Assembly: GCA_028829895.1 (NCBI GenBank)
Contig: CM054179.1
Coordinates: forward strand, 33,077,117 to 33,141,116
Source: Sinotaia quadrata
Lineage: Eukaryota > Mollusca > Gastropoda > Architaenioglossa > Viviparidae
Direction of reading: 5' to 3'
Length of the DNA stretch: 64,000 nt
A program made the translations under genes and the position numbers. The notes beneath the pieces are model-generated. The model made no database searches. It was not told where the DNA came from and saw only the letters and a program-made list of their open reading frames with translations. Positions 1-10,421 of the stretch are shown piece after piece; position 1 is the stretch's first letter, and each line of letters opens with the position of its first letter.

Positions 1-340
1 TCTTAGTGTAGGTTGGCTTTGATAGTAAGAGGCCATTATTTGTAAATATTTTTCTCTCTAGTCCATCCCCTCTGAATTTTCACTAGTGTTTTGTTAGTCT
101 ATTTTTTGCTAGAAAACCCTGAGACATAGTGTTTAGTGCAGACCTTGTTAACCTTGGTAAAGTCTGCTCTAGTGTGGAATTAGATTTTGCTTTTTCCATC
201 ATAAATGGTTGTAGCTGTAGTTTGGAGGGAGCCACTTTTTCCTCCCTCAAAAGTCCAGAAGCAATCACCCAACAATGTTGTTGACATAGACCAGGTAGCT
301 TAACTTTCTGAATTATTTTGTCCTCCACTATCCACTGGAC
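1..340 (-). mobile_element. 5' part of a second RLE-type non-LTR retrotransposon copy (runs off the window)
   Basis: On the minus strand this stretch matches, block for block, the 5' segment of the copy ending near 4500. Both start near a CCACTGG motif (+ strand 332-338 and 4491-4497), and both encode a leader with the shared peptides VKLPG/VKLPE and DQTLPRLTRSAL or close variants. It reads leftward out of the window, so its reverse transcriptase is not seen. It lies directly downstream, in transcription sense, of the 3' end of the copy at 341-1380, giving a head-to-tail pair. The frame 83-373 is open for only 96 codons and is a remnant, not an intact protein. Homology between the copies is seen directly; the 5' end position is inferred from where they stop matching. 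Confidence 0.6.
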
Positions 341-1380
341 TATTATTATTTTTATTATAAAGCCTTTTTCCACAACTTCTGTTTGACTGTCAGTTGTGCA
401 TCAAGGTTTCAGAATCTTACCATGGTTTTATGGAGGATGTGGGCATTTCCGAGGAGCACTGCTTTTAGTAGTGGGGCAAGTCCCTGGTTTTCAAGGAGTT
501 TATTCAGATAACCTTCCAACTCAGATATTATGTTGCCCAAGGCTCCTATCACTACAGGTACCATTTCTGCTTTAACATTCCACAGTCTTTTGATTTCTAA
601 TATGTGATTTTGGTATTTTTCTATTTTTTTCTCTTTCTTTTGTTTTTATGTTTATAATACTTGGAACATCAACATCAATGATTGTTGCAGTTCTGTTGGA
701 ATTGTTGAGACTACAATGTCTGGTCTTCATGCTTGATCACTCAATCTGTAATCTCAAAGTCCCATAGTATTTTGACTTCTTTTGTTTCGGTGACTGCTTC
801 TGGTTGGTGCATCCATGCTCTATCTGCACTTTTTACACCATAGTTCTGACGTAGATTTCTGTGTATGAATTTTGCCACTTTGTTGTGTCTTTTGGTGTAT
901 TTGGTGTTCCAGCCAGAATCTGACATCCAGACAGTATATGTTCTGTTGTTTCATCCATGGATTTGCAGTCTGTATTTGAAATCATTTGAAATTTTCATGA
1001 TTTTAGTTTTGTGTGATTTCATGTTCACTGCTTGATTTTGTGCAGCTGTTATTATTGCTTCTGTTTCTGCTTTCAAACCTGCCTCTTTCAACCATTTGTA
1101 CGTTGATTGTTTTGTTGATATCTCACCAGCTTGTTGTGCATACTGGCCATGGAGAAATTTTTGGCTCAGGTATTTGTTAATGCTTGCTTCGGTGTTTTCT
1201 TCCATGTTTCTTTGTCTGTTTGTGGGGGTTGGTATAGTCCACTCAACTTTACTGCTTCTATCATTGATTGTCTTTGTTGTTATTCCATATGTAGTCCACA
1301 AGACCAATGACTTCTCCTTTAATGACATCTTTGATTTTCTTGGAGACCTTGACCTCCCTTTTTTCGAGATACATAGAGCC
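341..1380 (-). pseudogene. 3' half of a non-LTR retrotransposon ORF: CCHC-like finger and restriction-like endonuclease region (broken)
   Basis: Read on the minus strand from 1380 to about 380, several frames encode the C-terminal part of a non-LTR retrotransposon polyprotein. In order they show an RLY(V)SRKKGG-type segment, a YKWLKEAGLKAETEAII segment, a zinc-knuckle-like part ending ETTEHILSGC, then HNKVAKFIHR, HQPEAVTETKEVKILWDF and a later IIDV(D/A)VP block. The LWDF...(R)PD...IIDVAVP layout is that of the C-terminal restriction-like endonuclease found in R2/R4/CRE-type elements. Stops and frame changes interrupt it throughout, for example at 740 and 930. The upstream half of the same copy is at 3057-4500; 1.68 kb is inserted between them. 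A TAA-rich tail (341-358) follows. Clade assignment is from motif memory and needs a search. Confidence 0.7.
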
Positions 1381-3056
1381 TATTACATGTCCAGTTTTTA
1401 TTTAAAGACCCTGCTTAGGAATTTTACAGAACTTTAATTTAATTAGATGAATTAATTTCTCCTCTTTCCTTAAACAGACTGGCTGCTCAAATTATCTTTC
1501 GTCTCATATGAAAATGTGCCTTTGTAGTACAGACAAACAGATTCACGAACAGACAACTTGTGTACAATAGCCTGCTTGAAAACCGTTAACACTCTCTTAA
1601 ATCTTTATGCATTCAAATGTTACATTTAGCTCAGTCGATCCCCCATCCAAACCATAATTAGGTCTATATGCATAAAAATCACTACAAAAGAGGTATTAAC
1701 CATAAAGAATTTAATAGTTAATATTTAACAATAACAATCAATTATGAAGACAGCTTCAGATCTAAACTAAGGCAAGTTCAGTCTGCTTGAAAGTTAATGT
1801 TCAAGAAAGTTATTTTTGTCAGCACATTCGATGGATTCAGAGTTCGGGTTAGTTACTTATCTGCTTAGTAGTCTTGATGAACACGTGGTCTAAGGTCAGT
1901 TCGATCCTTCCATGTATCAAGCGATGCTTGCACTGTACGATCCGTAGTTTCTAATAACTTGTCGTCTCCCGACTTGTTACACTAGGGTTTCGTCATGGCA
2001 GAACACCATCAACAAAGGCGGTACGGAATTGCAACATCGTCCGTCCAAGGTTGAATAAAGGAACACGCACCCAACGTGATGCGAAGGTGGCAATAATACG
2101 CAGGCAGAGAAGAACCCGCTCTGAAATAAGAGTGTGGTTTCTATGAGCGATTTGCGTTTACATTCGCAAATCATCCAAGCACGTGACTGATACAATGCGC
2201 TTAGTTTTAAATGTTCAACTATCGTGTCTTTTACAATATATTTATATTCATAAAAGATACAATATAATTCACATGTGTGTTATTTTTAACATTACATGAA
2301 CGTATGAATTTCCAAACATTTACTTCATTAAAAATGGAATTCATACAAGGAGAACAAAATATAATTCAAATTAAATATGAGTGCTTTATGAATTAACAAT
2401 GAAATTACACGCAAGAGAATAATTTGAATTACATAGATATTCGCAACGTGCACAGACGTTCTGCAGCACAAGAGAATTAAGGTTTATACAAATTAAAGTC
2501 GAAAGGTTACAATTAATTTATATACAATGAAATCTTTAGGCTTTAGTCATTCTATCGAATCACATATGCTTGGAGGAAAATTGTAATAATTCGCATAAAA
2601 TACATACATAAATACATATACAAAAATACAAATAGTAAAATGCAATATCATTGTAAGAAGTAAACATGTTACCTTCTTAAAGTAGAATTACTGCACAAGA
2701 CACGGGTTCCTATGTTCCTTTCGACTCAGCAAGATATTCGGCGACTAAGGTGCTCGAGAGCTGGGTGTGTGTGTCGGCCGGTTTGCGTTATGAGTAAAGA
2801 ATATTACTGCGTCAAGAGTATTTATTGTAGTGCATGAATGTGTCACATGACTAGATCACGAGGTATGTTGTTGATCCGAACTTTCTCGACCATCGTCTAA
2901 AGTTACATAACAAGGTCGAACTCACTATTGTTTTTTTCCTCATGCTGGTGCATGACGGGAGGGTTCTAACAAAGGAATTCAATTCGAATATGATATTCGA
3001 GTTTCGGATGTGGGTCAGAAGTTCGTGACACAGAATTCGGTCAGAAGTCTGTCACA
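1381..3056 (-). mobile_element. Solo-LTR-like insertion, 1676 bp, inside the non-LTR element
   Basis: The retrotransposon reading is interrupted exactly here. GAGCC occurs on both sides (1376-1380 and 3057-3061), and removing 1381-3056 plus one GAGCC rejoins the host ORF (KADR/LYVSR). On the minus strand the insert begins TGTGACAGACTTC and ends ACATGTAATA, close to the TG...CA ends and 5-bp duplication expected of an LTR-retrotransposon long terminal repeat. No gag or pol is encoded; the 72-codon frame at 1977-2195 has no recognisable content. The right end contains two imperfect copies of a GTCAGAAGT..GTGACA-like motif (3013-3056). Insertion is well supported; the solo-LTR identity is inference, and the length would be long for an LTR. 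Confidence 0.6.
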
Positions 3057-4500
3057 GAGCCTGTCAGCTTTTGGGTGTAATGCTTTATGTATTGTGAGTA
3101 ATTTCTTGGTTTTCTGTCCTGTTCATTCATTTCATTTGTTGCCCAATGTATGATATCTCCAGTTTAGCTGACTACAGGTATTGCATATGCAATAAGGGCT
3201 TGTGTTTTGTTAGCCCCATTTAGCTTGGATTTAAGTTTATTGTTATATCTGCAATTTCTCTGTTCATAAAATGTGGTTTTCCAGTTTTTCATTGATTCCT
3301 GAATTAGGTTCTGTACTGATGGCACTATTTTGTACATTTTTATTGTTTCATGTATCTATGAATGTGGAACTGAGTCATAGGCCATTTAGTGGTCAATCCA
3401 TCCATTGCAAGATTTGTTCTTCGTTTCATGCTGTCAATAACTATTGCCATATCAATTGCTGATTGATTCTTTGTTCCTCTACTACCTGGTCTAGCACCCT
3501 TTTGTTCACTGGTTAGAAGTTTGATTGTTTCAAGGTGAGTCATGATTTTGTCAGCTATAATTCCTGATAGTAACTTCCAGGTAGTTGATAGGCATGTTTT
3601 TGGAGGATAGTTGTTTGGTTTTGTGCCTTTCTCTGGGTCTTTCATAATCCGACTTGTTTTTCCCTTTACCATCCAGACTGGCAGAGTTTCTGGTTTAATA
3701 TGTTTTGCAGTGGTATATTTTTTAATTACTTTTACATTGGCATTTAGACTGTTGGTTTCTGGGATATCTTCAGTGGAGATATGTTTTAGTACTTCATTTA
3801 CATTCAGAATTGCATTCCTTAGAGCTATATTGTTGTGCAGCCTTCTTGTTGGGGTTCTGCCTACACGTGACTTATTTTTGTCCATGAAACTTTTTGTCTT
3901 CTAACAAGCATTGTTGTTCTTCACTTGGAATTCCTCCAGCCTGATAGTCAACTGGATTTCCTGTTGTGAGGTTGTGGAAGTTTCATTTTGTCTTCTGTTT
4001 CAGTTCATTGGGTTGTGGTATCCATTTGTTGCTGTTCTATTTTTTTGTAATTTTAGGGCTGTAAGAAGCCTATTTTGCATGATTGCTCTCTTCTGGTCCA
4101 TTAACCTCTGTTCACTGATAATATCCTCTGGATGGAGTTCGAGCTAGAGTTCATGCGTCCATTTCCCTTTATCCTCTTGCTGTGGGTTGGCTTTGATAGT
4201 AAGAGACCATTATTTATATGTTTTCCCCTCTGGTCATCTCCTCTGAGTTTTCGCTACAACACCCCGAAACATCAGTGACTAGTGCAGACCTTGTTAACCT
4301 GGGCAACGTCTGATCTGGTATAGAATCAAATTTTTTTCCTCTATCATGAATGGGATGGGTGTGGATGTAGTTTGTAGGGAGCCTCTTTTCCCTCCCTTGA
4401 TAGTCCAGAGATGGGTTTTGAAGCTATCATCCATCTTTGTTGATACAGCTCAGGTAGCTTAACTTTCAGGGTGAGGTTGTTCTTCTCTAACCACTGGAGT
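3057..4500 (-). pseudogene. 5' half of the non-LTR retrotransposon: reverse transcriptase N-terminal part (broken, internally deleted)
   Basis: The minus strand 3885-3340 is open for 181 codons and carries reverse-transcriptase blocks: KGKTSRIMKDPEKG, then NYPPKTCLSTTWKLLSGIIA and EQKGARPGSRGTKNQSAIDM. Just after this a frameshift hides the WIDYxKAYDSVP-like motif A, which is still readable in the neighbouring frame near 3370-3410. The next readable blocks (NGANKTQA, IAYAIPVVSYTGDIIHW, 3100-3250) belong after the palm domain. The segment that should hold the FQGD and F/YADD catalytic motifs is therefore missing, and the element cannot be active. It continues at 341-1380 beyond the LTR-like insertion. 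The 5' boundary near 4500 abuts an ATC/ACC microsatellite. Restriction-like-endonuclease elements of the R4/Dong type are known to favour simple repeats, which fits this placement. Confidence 0.75.
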
Positions 4501-4504
4501 ATCG

Positions 4505-4546
4505 ATTATCATCATCATCATCATCATCACCACCACCACCACCAAC
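4505..4546. repeat. (ATC)n(ACC)n microsatellite at the 5' edge of the retrotransposon
   Basis: Eight or so ATC triplets run into five ACC triplets. The tract directly abuts the 5' end of the non-LTR copy, as the TAA-rich tract at 341-358 abuts the next copy. It may be the insertion target or the tail of an older copy. Confidence 0.85.
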
Positions 4547-5056
4547 GATCAGACTATTTTCTTTGCCAAAGGCAGATGGCTGTAATAGTCTACATAATAA
4601 TCTGAATTTTTTGTGTGAAATAAATCTAAGGAAAAACGATCTTTGTTTTATGTTTTTATATTTGAATTCTGTCCTACCTCATGTTATCTTAACCCCTTGT
4701 TTTTAGAACATTTTTGAAATTTTGTCTTGTTGATGGTGTGTACTTAAAAAAAATTATTGTACATTATAATAATTTGTAACCAGTTAACAGCATATATTCT
4801 CAGCTATACAAAGACTGTAAGCAGACCTGCCTACCATCCTCAGCAGATCATATTAAGTCAATGATCCAAAACTGGAAGATTTTTTTAAAAGCGGAAGATT
4901 CTACGTGGAATCTGGAATCTAGAAATATCAATAATATAAAATAAATGCAAAATAATAACAAATAATGTTAATTTTTGTAAATGAACTTACCAATATTGTA
5001 ATGATTTATGTAAAGCACAACATTTTTGTATGATTTGTCTATTTTTTTTGTCTAGT
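4547..5056. other. AT-rich spacer without recognisable genes
   Basis: Low-complexity AT-rich sequence with short A and T runs. No open frame longer than chance and no repeat structure recognised. Confidence 0.5.
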
Positions 5057-5330
5057 CTCCTCGAATGTCAGCACAAGCCAAAGGTAGATTGTTGAAAGCA
5101 ATCAAACGGCACATAGTTACCTCAGCCCTTGTGATTTGTAGGGGAAGTTCATCTGTTTCAGAATCCTTTGGCTGATAAAAGGCCGTTAAGCTGCCTTTCA
5201 CCCTTGCATGAAGTTGCGTTGCTTTTATGCGATGCGGTTTCAGATGTCTATTGACATCGTGCAGTCCACCATGTGCTATTTTAAAGTCTAATCTGCTTGC
5301 TGTGCAGAAAACAAAGGTTTCTCCTTTTCT
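5057..5330 (-). pseudogene. Fragment of a BED/hAT-like zinc-finger protein
   Basis: On the minus strand one frame is open for about 80 codons. It begins ETFVFCTASRLDFKIAHGG, continues LHDVNRHLKPHRIKATQL, then an acidic PKDSETDELP stretch and ITRAEVTMCRLIAFNNLPLA. The pattern of a His-containing finger end (H...H), a spacer and an RAEV...NLPL block resembles the N-terminal region of hAT-derived BED-finger proteins common in invertebrate genomes. The first cysteine pair is not intact and there is no start codon nearby, so this is a relic. It lies about 170 bp to the left of the hAT element at 5499-8051 but outside its terminal repeats, so it belongs to a different, older insertion. The family call rests on pattern recognition only. 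Confidence 0.45.
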
Positions 5331-5712
5331 TCAGATAATTACACTTTCTGTGATAGCCTGATCAGTATTTTTGTTCATAGTGCTTTTTTTTTCACTTGTG
5401 GTTTATTCTCTTCAACTTGATTTTCTTCTGAAAGCCTCTTGAACTTTTTTTGGAACTCATTCTCAACAATACTGCACTGCTTCCACCATCTTTTATTCCA
5501 GTGGTCCCCAAACTTTTTATGGCCGCGGACCGGTCAACATTTGATAATTTTACCGTGGCCCGGTTAGGTGGGGGACGATTGTTTATATTTAGATTGTTTT
5601 GATTTAATAAATTTAATTGAATTGTATTTAAACATGCCTTCAAAATAAAATACAGTTACACCAAAAAATGAATATAAAGTGATTTAACATTTTAACTCAC
5701 TAAAACGCTAAA

Positions 5713-7604
5713 TCAATGAGAACCCTGAGCTTGTTTCTTTGCAACGAGAAGGTTCCATCTGGGGGTAATAGGAGACAATGACACCCGAAGTGTGTTGCTT
5801 ATGTCCAGTTTATTCCGTTGTTTTGTTTTGGTTGCTGTCGCTGCAGAAAACCCCGCTTCACACAGATAGGATGTCGGAAATGGCAATAGGGATTTAAGTG
5901 CTGTGGTGGCATTCTCAGGGTATTCCACCATGACTTTAATCCAGAACACTGGCAGAGCTGTTGTCTTGAACGTAGTTTTAAGGCCGCCATCATTTGCAAT
6001 CTCCAGCAGTTGATCTTCTTGCAAAGACATGCTAGATTCACCTGGTTTGTTGACAAATGGGTTGCGGATCCATTCCTTACCAGTTCGTGGGTTTTTTGTG
6101 GTTGGAATATAGCACTCGAACTCTTTTAAAAGCAAAGACAGGTGATCGTGCACCAACTGGGAGAATGAATGCTCAGGTTCAGTCTCGCCTAAAATCCCTG
6201 TTAATGTCTGAAACATGTCCAAAATGCTTCTGTTCATGCGCCATCCCCACAACTCCAGTTTGGCTTTAAATGCAGCTACTTTGTCTGCCAAATTGAAAAC
6301 AGTTGTCATTTTCCCCTGAAGGCACAGATTGAGCTCATTGAGCAAGCTGAATATGTCACACAGGCAAGCCAGTTTTGCGACCCATACCTTGTCAATGAAA
6401 TGTGCTGCCAACGGTGAATACTTTTCTGAGAGAAATCTTTGCAATGGCTCTCGTAATTCAAATACTCTGGTTAGCGATTTTCCTCTGGATAACCATCTTA
6501 TTTCTGTGTATAAGAGAAGGCATCTGTGCTCTGCATCCATCTCCTCACAAAGCTGCTCAAACAGGCGCAAGTTAAGGGCGTGTGCTTTAATGTAGTTAAT
6601 AACTTTAACGACATCAATCAATACGCTGTTAAATTCCGGTGACATTTTTCGGCTTGCCAGCATCTCCCTGTGAATGATACAATGCGTATATTCACTCTCA
6701 GGTGCAACCTCCTTAATCCAAGCAGTTAAACCAGACAGTCGTCCGGTCATGGCAGCAGCTCCGTCTGTGCATATGCCGACACAAAAGGACCATTTTAGTT
6801 GTCCTGATCTATAACCATCCAGTGACTTGAACAGTTCTGCTCCTGTGGTGTTGGTTGGCAAAGATAGTGCACATAATAAATCCTCATGCACATCCTCCTG
6901 ATATAGATATCGCAACATAAACAAGTAGTATTGCCTTGTTGTCGATACATGTAGATTCGTCAACCTGGAGTGCGTACCATGGGGATGATTAATCCTCTCC
7001 AACAATTGTGTCTCAATGTCTTCGGCTATTTCCTCAATGCGCCTAGTCACACTGCTACTTTGCTAGACGACAAAGGCACATGAGCTATTTTTTCCACAGC
7101 AGCCTCTCCTAGAAGTTCACGGCAAATGTCTTTAGTGGAGGGCACCGATAGTGAATGGCTTTTTAGCCTTAGCAATACGGTTAGCCACCAGATATGATGC
7201 TCTCAGTGCATTCTCCTTTACTGATGTGGTGGCCCTCATACATTTCTTCTGTCCTTCATGTTCCCGTTTTTTTCTTTCAAAATACTCCAGGTGCTTGTCT
7301 TTTAATCCAGGGTGCTTGGCGTTAAGTGGCGAAGCAGTTTTGAAGGTTTCATTGCCTCATTAGAGAGATGGTCGCCGCAAACTATGCAGAGCAGTTTTGG
7401 TGTGTGGGAATCACCTGTTCCGATAAATCCATATTTCAAGTAAGACTCATGGTATTGTCTGTTAAAAGGTTTATGTTTCTTTGATGTTGAAGGCTCTTCT
7501 TCTGTCTCTTCACAGAGCCTTTTCTTTTTCCCAACCCTAGGAAACTTTCTAACGATGTCTGTTTCGTACTCAGTTTTGCTAATTTGTGGGTTAAATTTGA
7601 GCAA
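5713..7604 (-). pseudogene. hAT transposase (BED-finger, ZBED5/SCAND3-like), frameshifted
   Basis: The protein would act in the nucleus as a cut-and-paste transposase. Minus-strand reading starts near 7604 with a charged leader, then a BED-type finger (CIVCGDHLSNEAMKPSKLLRHL, about residues 72-95). A frameshift ends that frame at 7302. The next 445-codon open stretch (7050-5713) covers the catalytic core, with TRRIEEIAEDIETQLLERI, GICTDGAAAMTG (second acidic motif), TEIRWLSRGKSL, and the C-terminal hAT dimerisation block LLPFPTSYLCEAGFSA. The first catalytic motif, ALQVDES, is missing from the long frame but is readable in another frame near 6955-6975, between two compensating indels. The length matches this family (about 600 residues). 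At least three frame lesions make it inactive. Similar domesticated proteins exist in vertebrates, but this copy still sits inside terminal repeats. Confidence 0.9.
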
Positions 7605-7760
7605 ACACTATATACACGTACACCAAACACTGTTAAATTAGCAAACACAATTTACATGTACACCAAGCACTGTTAAATTAGCAAACACAATATACACATA
7701 CACCAAGCACTGTTAAATTAGTAAACACAATATACACGTAAACCAAGCATTGTTAAACAT
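7601..7760. repeat. 40-bp tandem repeat, four units, hAT subterminal region
   Basis: Units begin GCAAACAC or GTAAACAC at 7601, 7641, 7681 and 7721, a constant 40-bp period. Each contains ACACGTACACCAAGCACTG or a close variant. It lies between the transposase leader and the right terminus, where hAT elements often carry repeated transposase-binding sites. That role is inference. Confidence 0.85.
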
Positions 7761-8059
7761 GAGAAAGTACCGGTGTACAGAGAGAAGAGCGATACACACC
7801 TTCTCTTTGCCAAAGCTACAACGCCACTGCCGCTTGCAGCCGCTCAGCTCCAGACATCACCTAAAACCGCCCCGATATTACGATATTTTGCGCATGCTTG
7901 GTATTGGTGCGGCTTTAGGTGACGTCTCTCAGCTCCCTGTTAACCTCCCGTCTATGGAAATTCGCACAAACCCGAGAGAAATATGCCACAATAAATAAAA
8001 TTGGGCGGCCTGGTAGCATTTGATCCACGGACCGGGGGTTGGGGACCACTGTTTTATTC

Positions 8060-9375
8060 TACAAAGAGCTGATTTATGGACATTTTGTAGGCACTAAGTT
8101 TAAAATATCTTCCGAACACTGAGTGCATTTTGACATATATGATTGGTCAACCGGAGAAGCAAACTACCAATGATTATTTTAGTATCTTTGGTTGGCAGTT
8201 TATATAGGGCAGCTGGAGCCACTAGTATTTTACATAACGACTGTCATTGACCGACGCAGGTGGCTGGCCAACACAGAGCTGGTGATTGTATACAAGAAGC
8301 AGGATTTTTGTCCTATCATAACTGATTGGAAAATTATTGAAAATGATAGTGAAAATGGAAAATCATGTTTGTAAGCAGAAGATGAGGGAGATTAGAGGTA
8401 AGACTGGGAAATACTTCCACACAAAATGTAAGGTAGGCTGGTCTGCTGTATGTGACTGAGACTGTATAATCCCCTCATCATTATATATTTAATATTAATT
8501 AATGATATTAATACTTTTATATGCTTTTGCTAAAATAATATGTTGCATTTCTAATATGTGTCAGTTATGATTATTTTATGTATGTGCCATTAGACTGTTT
8601 CTGTTTGGCTAAAAGTATTGCCCTTGTCTTACTTTTTTTGTGTGTATCTACATGTGCATGACCATGCAGAGCTCTATAATCTTTCCCCCCTTCCCTGCTT
8701 GTCTCTTTGCTAGAGGTTCCCCATATTCTCTTGCCCTACTTCCAGGTGAGTTCAACTCTGACCAAAGTCCTGTTAATTGTCTTCAACTCTGACTGGCAAG
8801 TACTGTTACTAAGCCAATTCTCGCCTGGATTGAAAATCGTCAAGGCTAGATAGTTATATATGACAAAGGGGACATCATGACAATGTGCTACATTCATCAG
8901 AAGTAAACATTATTTCTCATTAATGAACCACCAGACCACCGAAAATGTTTCTGATTAAGTAGTTGCGTTTGACCTGACTCCCTGGCAATGCTCCCTCTAA
9001 TATTTTTCCTCTGTGCACGGAACTTTTTCCTGTGTATGTGGAACTGACGATTGAGCTTGCTACCAAAACTCGTGCGTGGAATTTTGAAACTGCTGCCTGG
9101 CATTTTCTAATGAGCTGCAGAGAGAACATTGCTCCCTGGTCACACATATCATCCTCTAGTCCAGTGCCATGACATGAAATCATACCAGATAACTCAAATT
9201 TCTCTCCTGTGTGGACTTTGCAGTGCTTTATTGGATTCAAACTGAATTGAAACCTGTGGTGACTGAACATCTTGTGGCCAAGGACAGAAATTCCAGGATA
9301 CAACTTTGCTTGTGTGAACCCATTGTGTTACAGTGTGACCTGCCTAAGAACTGGTTAGTTATTTTTGTGTTTTTT
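8060..9375. other. Unassigned spacer
   Basis: No supported gene. The 127-codon minus-strand frame at 8920-9303 includes KVHTGEKF, which resembles a C2H2 linker, but no Cys2His2 pairs surround it. A string near 8985 (ATGCTCCCTCTAA) recalls the terminal repeat of a hAT family, but no matching opposite end was found. Confidence 0.4.
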
Positions 9376-10055
9376 GGACTTAATGTAGAAATTCCTCATA
9401 GGTTAGTGAATTGTCTAACAAAAGGTTGCTCTTTAAAAAATAACATTCTGTAGGAACAGTTTATAGCTGGATGCTATATATATATATGCGCGCAGGGAGA
9501 TAGTGGTGGAAAAGGTGTTGATGTTGTTAGTGTGGTAACGTTAATTGGGTGTGGTGTATGTAGACATCATTAGTTTCGGAGTGGTGGAAAAGGTGTTGAT
9601 GTTGTTACTGTGGTAAAGTTAATTGGATGTGGTGTATGTAGACATCATTAGTTTCGGACTTGCCTTAGTCAGTAATCTGGTGCTTCAGTAGCTGATGGAG
9701 TAAACTTAGTGTAGAAATTCCTTTAGTGGTAATGAAATTTCTGAGGGTGTATAAAATCACATTTAGCATAACAGTTTATGACTAGATACTAGTTATCCCA
9801 CTTCTGGGAGGTAGTGGTGGAAAAGTGTTGATGTAGTTATTATTGCAACATTTTCCAGTCAGTATTGTATTTATTGTTTCAAAATATGATGGAATATGCT
9901 TGGTGTAGAATTCCTAAGGGGTAGTGAATTATCAAGATTGTTATACAGAATAACATTGTAGCATAACAGACTTTATTGCTAGATACTAGTTCTTTTCTCA
10001 TGCTATAGGAAGTAGTAGTGAAAGTGCTGAATAGTATTACTGTGATATGTAATTG
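9376..10055. repeat. Diverged tandem repeat, about three units, with a nested 78-bp duplication
   Basis: Three related units share, in order, a TGTAGAAATTCCT-like start (about 9383, 9709, 9906), a GAATAACATT..AGCATAACAG-like middle, a GCTAGATACTAG-like block and a GTAGTGGTGGAAAAG-like end. The first unit contains a further 78-bp direct duplication (9502-9579 and 9580-9657). Units are diverged and differ in length. The array lies immediately before the piggyBac relic. Confidence 0.7.
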
Positions 10056-10421
10056 ACCCATTCTCTGACGAAAGTGCCCCTTTTGTTTGGTCTGTAGATT
10101 ACATAAGCATTTTTTCTATGTTTGTACAGAGGTATAAATTTCCATGGTGCTTTCTCTAAGACATAAGCTCATCTGAGCGCATCTATTTTGAAAGCAGACA
10201 TTTTTTTACGTAATGCCAAATTGAGACTGATTTTGAAGCCACTTGAAACTTTGTTCATTTTCAAATCAGTTTATGAAGTCAACCTGGATTGCCTATTAAA
10301 GAAAACAGTTAAAAAAAAAAAAAGCTTTTACCAACACTGGCCTCATTTGTGCCACGTGCTAATCAGAAAATGCCAGTCACATATCATAGCAGTCAAGTGA
10401 TATGTTAACTATTCATTCCCA

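Larger units (their letters stand above)
5499..8051 (-). mobile_element. hAT transposon, complete ends, 8-bp target duplication
   Basis: The element starts CAGTGGTCCCCAAAC and ends with the inverted GTTGGGGACCACTG. The subterminal segments are also related (GGCCGCGGACCGGT and its counterpart near 8020-8037). A perfect 8-bp duplication, TTTTATTC, flanks it (5491-5498 and 8052-8059), which is diagnostic for hAT transposition. The total length is 2553 bp. Inside, on the minus strand, is a broken BED-finger transposase. A 40-bp tandem repeat lies near the right end. A deleted relative with the same termini is at 37028-39235. Confidence 0.93.

Noticed and set aside
3611..4147. Plus-strand frames of 78-97 codons
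   Set aside because: They are antisense shadows of the minus-strand retrotransposon coding sequence.
7601..7760. Regular 40-bp repeats that might suggest a CRISPR array
   Set aside because: The whole 40-bp unit repeats with no unique spacers, the DNA is eukaryotic and the array lies inside a hAT transposon.
8920..9303. Frame with KVHTGEKF resembling a C2H2 zinc-finger linker
   Set aside because: No Cys2-His2 pairs flank the linker-like string and the frame has no other domain signal; treated as chance.
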